DNA of 7,641 bases. Source: CAZYTO01 sp964650405. GTDB lineage: Bacteria > Acidobacteriota > Thermoanaerobaculia > Gp7-AA8. The stretch covers positions 1-7,641 of the forward strand of contig CAZYTO010000276.1 of NCBI GenBank assembly GCA_964650405.1. The letters run 5' to 3'. Below the pieces are notes generated by a model. The model saw only the letters and a program-made list of their open reading frames with translations, made no database searches and was not told the origin of the DNA. The position numbers and the translations under genes were made by a program. How positions within the stretch are numbered: the stretch's first letter is position 1; each line of letters starts with the position of its first letter. Shown here one piece after another: positions 6,185-7,641 of this stretch.

Positions 6185-6237
6185 GGACCGGGCGAGCGGG
6201 GCTCGAGGCCCGGTCCCTTCCGCTCACCGCTCGCCCG
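6185..6237. other. Strong overlapping inverted repeats in the spacer after the ynfA-like gene
   Basis: Two alternative stems share one strand. Stem A pairs GGACCGGGC (6185-6193) with GCCCGGTCC (6208-6216) and continues as GAGC (6194-6197) with GCTC (6201-6204). Stem B pairs CGGGCGAGCGG (6189-6199) with CCGCTCGCCCG (6227-6237). They cannot form together. No run of T follows, so a classical intrinsic terminator is not supported; a GC-rich terminator, attenuator or processing hairpin is possible. The rest of the 6163-6333 gap holds no gene; only the ribosome binding site AGGAGG at 6321-6326 is clear. Confidence 0.5.
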
Positions 6238-6333
6238 TCTCCCGCTCCCCGTCCACCCGGCCCGCAACTTGCTCGAAGACTCGACCGTAATAGGTGGCAA
6301 CATCAAGCCCGGAAAGAAAAAGGAGGTACTCCC

Positions 6334-6702
6334 GTGTCGAAGCGTCTTTCCCCCTCGGTCCTGGTCGTTCTCATTCTCCTCGTCGCCGTGTCGGCCATCC
6401 CCGTCCTTGGTGCACCCGTGCCGTCGAAGACCGCGGCCAACCAGAGTCTCGACTCACGCGCTGCCGATCTCGCCCTTGTGCGCAACGCCGTCTCCAGCAG
6501 TGACGTAGCCAACGCGCTGGCGGCCCGCGGATTCACGCAGGAACAGATCAACGGCAAGCTCGCCGCGCTCTCTCCGCAGGACCTGCACCAGCTCGCCACG
6601 AACCTCAACCAGCTCCAGGCCGCCGGCCTGACCCACCAGGAGTGGGTGTGGATCGGGATCGGGGCCGCCGCAGCGACCATTCTCATCATTGCTCTGAGCT
6701 AG
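6334..6702 (+). CDS. Small membrane protein resembling the PA2779 family
   Basis: A 122-residue protein starting at GTG 6334 with an excellent AGGAGG at 6321-6326, 7 nt upstream. It has an N-terminal hydrophobic segment (~7-27) that could be a signal peptide or anchor (possible cleavage near VLGAP), a polar helical middle (~35-100), and a C-terminal hydrophobic helix (103-121). The middle includes VANALAARGFTQEQINGKL and LSPQDLHQLATNLNQL, resembling the helical motif of the PA2779 family (DUF6627). The next gene, 39 nt downstream, resembles PA2778, the usual partner, which supports the call. Most of the protein would lie in the periplasm. Function is unknown for the family; the pairing suggests a membrane partner of the lipoprotein peptidase. 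Confidence 0.5.
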   Translation: MSKRLSPSVLVVLILLVAVSAIPVLGAPVPSKTAANQSLDSRAADLALVRNAVSSSDVANALAARGFTQEQINGKLAALSPQDLHQLATNLNQLQAAGLTHQEWVWIGIGAAAATILIIALS

Positions 6703-6716
6703 ACGGCTCTGAGCTA
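6691..6716. repeat. Two 11-bp direct repeats across a stop codon
   Basis: GCTCTGAGCTA occurs at 6691-6701 and 6706-6716 (15-bp period), with a weaker third copy following. The first copy holds the final codons and TAG stop of the PA2779-like gene, so the end of the gene seems to have been duplicated by slippage into the spacer. Confidence 0.5.
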
Positions 6717-6741
6717 AGCGCGCCTGAGCAGATTCGTCCTG

Positions 6742-7641
6742 ATGACCGCGTTTCGCAACTTCCCGCGAGCGGCGGCGGCGTGGCCCGCCGCCCTCGCACT
6801 CCTGGCCGTCACCCTCTCTTCGTGCGCCACGATTACCCCACGCTCGCAGGCCGCCTCGCCCGCCGCGCGCGTCATCCCGAACGTGCCCCTGCTGCAGTGG
6901 GGCATCGAGTCGTGCGGCGCGGGCTCCCTCTCCACCGTCCTGCAACACTACGGCGACACGACGCCGCTCGATACCTGGGACGCCACCCTGCCGAAGACGC
7001 GCGGCGGGGTCCTGACGATCGACCTCCTCGTCGCGGCGCGGCAGAAAGGCTTCGAGGCACGGCTCGTCACCGGCACACCCGCCATCGTGGAAGACGAACT
7101 CCGGGCCGGACGGCCGGTGATCCTGATGCTGCAGGTGATCGACTCCCCGGGCCGCCGTTTCGACTTCTTCCACTACGTCGTGGCCGACGGGCTCGACGAG
7201 GAGCGCGGACTCATTCGCACCCAGTGGGGCGATCGCAGCGGCCGGTGGACGTCCTTCGCGCGCATCGAAACACCGTGGCGCGGCGGCGGCCACGCAGCCA
7301 TTCTCATCCGGCCTCACGCGGCCGATCCGCAGCTCGATGCCGCCGTGCGCGACGCCGTGGCCCTGGAGGATGCCGGCAACTACGCCGGCGCGGCGGCACG
7401 CTATCGCGACCTGCTGGCCTCGCACGGCGACTCGCTCCTCCTCTGGACGAACCTCGGCAACGCGGAGATGCAGCTCCGCCGGAACGACGACGCCGAGAAG
7501 GCCTTCCGCCGCGCACTGGCCATCGACGGCACATCGCGCGAGTCCCCGAACAACCTGGCCTGGCCGCTGCCGTACCACTCCCGGCTGGACAGGACGGAGA
7601 CGTTCGCCCCCCAGGCCCCCGCCCAACCCGGCCCCCGACCC
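6742..7641 (+). CDS. PA2778-like lipoprotein cysteine peptidase with C39-like and TPR regions (C-terminus cut by window edge)
   Basis: Open for 300 codons from ATG 6742 to the right edge, without a stop. Residues 1-28 are a lipoprotein signal peptide: hydrophobic ALALLAVT followed by lipobox LSSC with Cys28. Residues ~45-190 resemble a C39-type papain-fold peptidase: Gln52 and Cys58 in QWGIESCGAGS, and His144 in FFHYVVADG; the third catalytic residue is less certain (Asp164 in QWGDRSG is a candidate). Residues ~200-285 are helical TPR-like repeats (AGNYAGAAARYRDLL; WTNLGNAEMQLRRNDDAEKAFRRALAID). The protein should be anchored to a membrane facing the periplasm; its substrate is unknown. No clear ribosome binding site precedes ATG 6742, so translation may depend on the PA2779-like gene 39 nt upstream. 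From about residue 265 the repeat consensus decays, which looks like sequencing error rather than biology. Confidence 0.5.
   Translation, partial: MTAFRNFPRAAAAWPAALALLAVTLSSCATITPRSQAASPAARVIPNVPLLQWGIESCGAGSLSTVLQHYGDTTPLDTWDATLPKTRGGVLTIDLLVAARQKGFEARLVTGTPAIVEDELRAGRPVILMLQVIDSPGRRFDFFHYVVADGLDEERGLIRTQWGDRSGRWTSFARIETPWRGGGHAAILIRPHAADPQLDAAVRDAVALEDAGNYAGAAARYRDLLASHGDSLLLWTNLGNAEMQLRRNDDAEKAFRRALAIDGTSRESPNNLAWPLPYHSRLDRTETFAPQAPAQPGPRP

Noticed and set aside
6185..6237. Classical rho-independent terminator for the ynfA-like gene
   Set aside because: The stems are strong but no T-run follows on the plus strand, so only a non-canonical terminator could be proposed.

Overview
The window is GC-rich bacterial DNA (roughly two thirds G+C by eye) with tightly packed genes, short intergenic gaps and no RNA genes. 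No single marker fixes the organism. The combination of NrtR, a long-form PncB, a YnfA-type membrane protein and a PA2779/PA2778-type pair would fit a Gram-negative lineage with lipoproteins, such as an Acidobacteriota-like or related soil/sediment bacterium; this is a weak inference. The window is probably part of a metagenome-type contig, because its right end looks error-rich.

Left two thirds (1-5673, all on the minus strand): an NAD-salvage regulon. Read in the direction of transcription, the order is pncB (nicotinate phosphoribosyltransferase), nrtR (Nudix-related repressor), a small PP2C-type protein phosphatase, a divergent protein kinase with a zinc ribbon and a beta-rich C-terminal region, then a cysteine hydrolase of the isochorismatase/nicotinamidase family that runs off the left edge. 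The first four genes are coupled by a 4-nt overlap, a 9-nt gap and a 1-nt overlap, so they look like one operon. The hydrolase has its own promoter, whose -35 box overlaps the stop codon of the kinase gene. Three copies of the same inverted repeat, TAGTGT-N7-ACACTA, lie at exactly the two promoters of this region: one over the -10 box of pncB, two in tandem over the hydrolase promoter and ribosome binding site. They are the obvious operators for NrtR. The chemistry fits: the hydrolase would turn nicotinamide into nicotinate, PncB would turn nicotinate into nicotinate mononucleotide, and NrtR (whose family senses ADP-ribose-type ligands) would adjust both. The kinase/phosphatase pair inside this regulon is the unexpected part and the best candidate for an undescribed system.

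Middle (5638-5826): a divergent intergenic region with the pncB promoter and operator, followed by short tandem repeats, including five perfect TTCGCTG heptamers plus a variant copy.

Right third (5827-7641, plus strand): a small four-helix membrane protein of the YnfA/UPF0060 family; a spacer with strong inverted repeats; a small two-helix membrane protein resembling PA2779; and a lipoprotein cysteine peptidase with C39-like and TPR regions resembling PA2778, which runs off the right edge. The last ~100 bases appear to contain many substitution errors.
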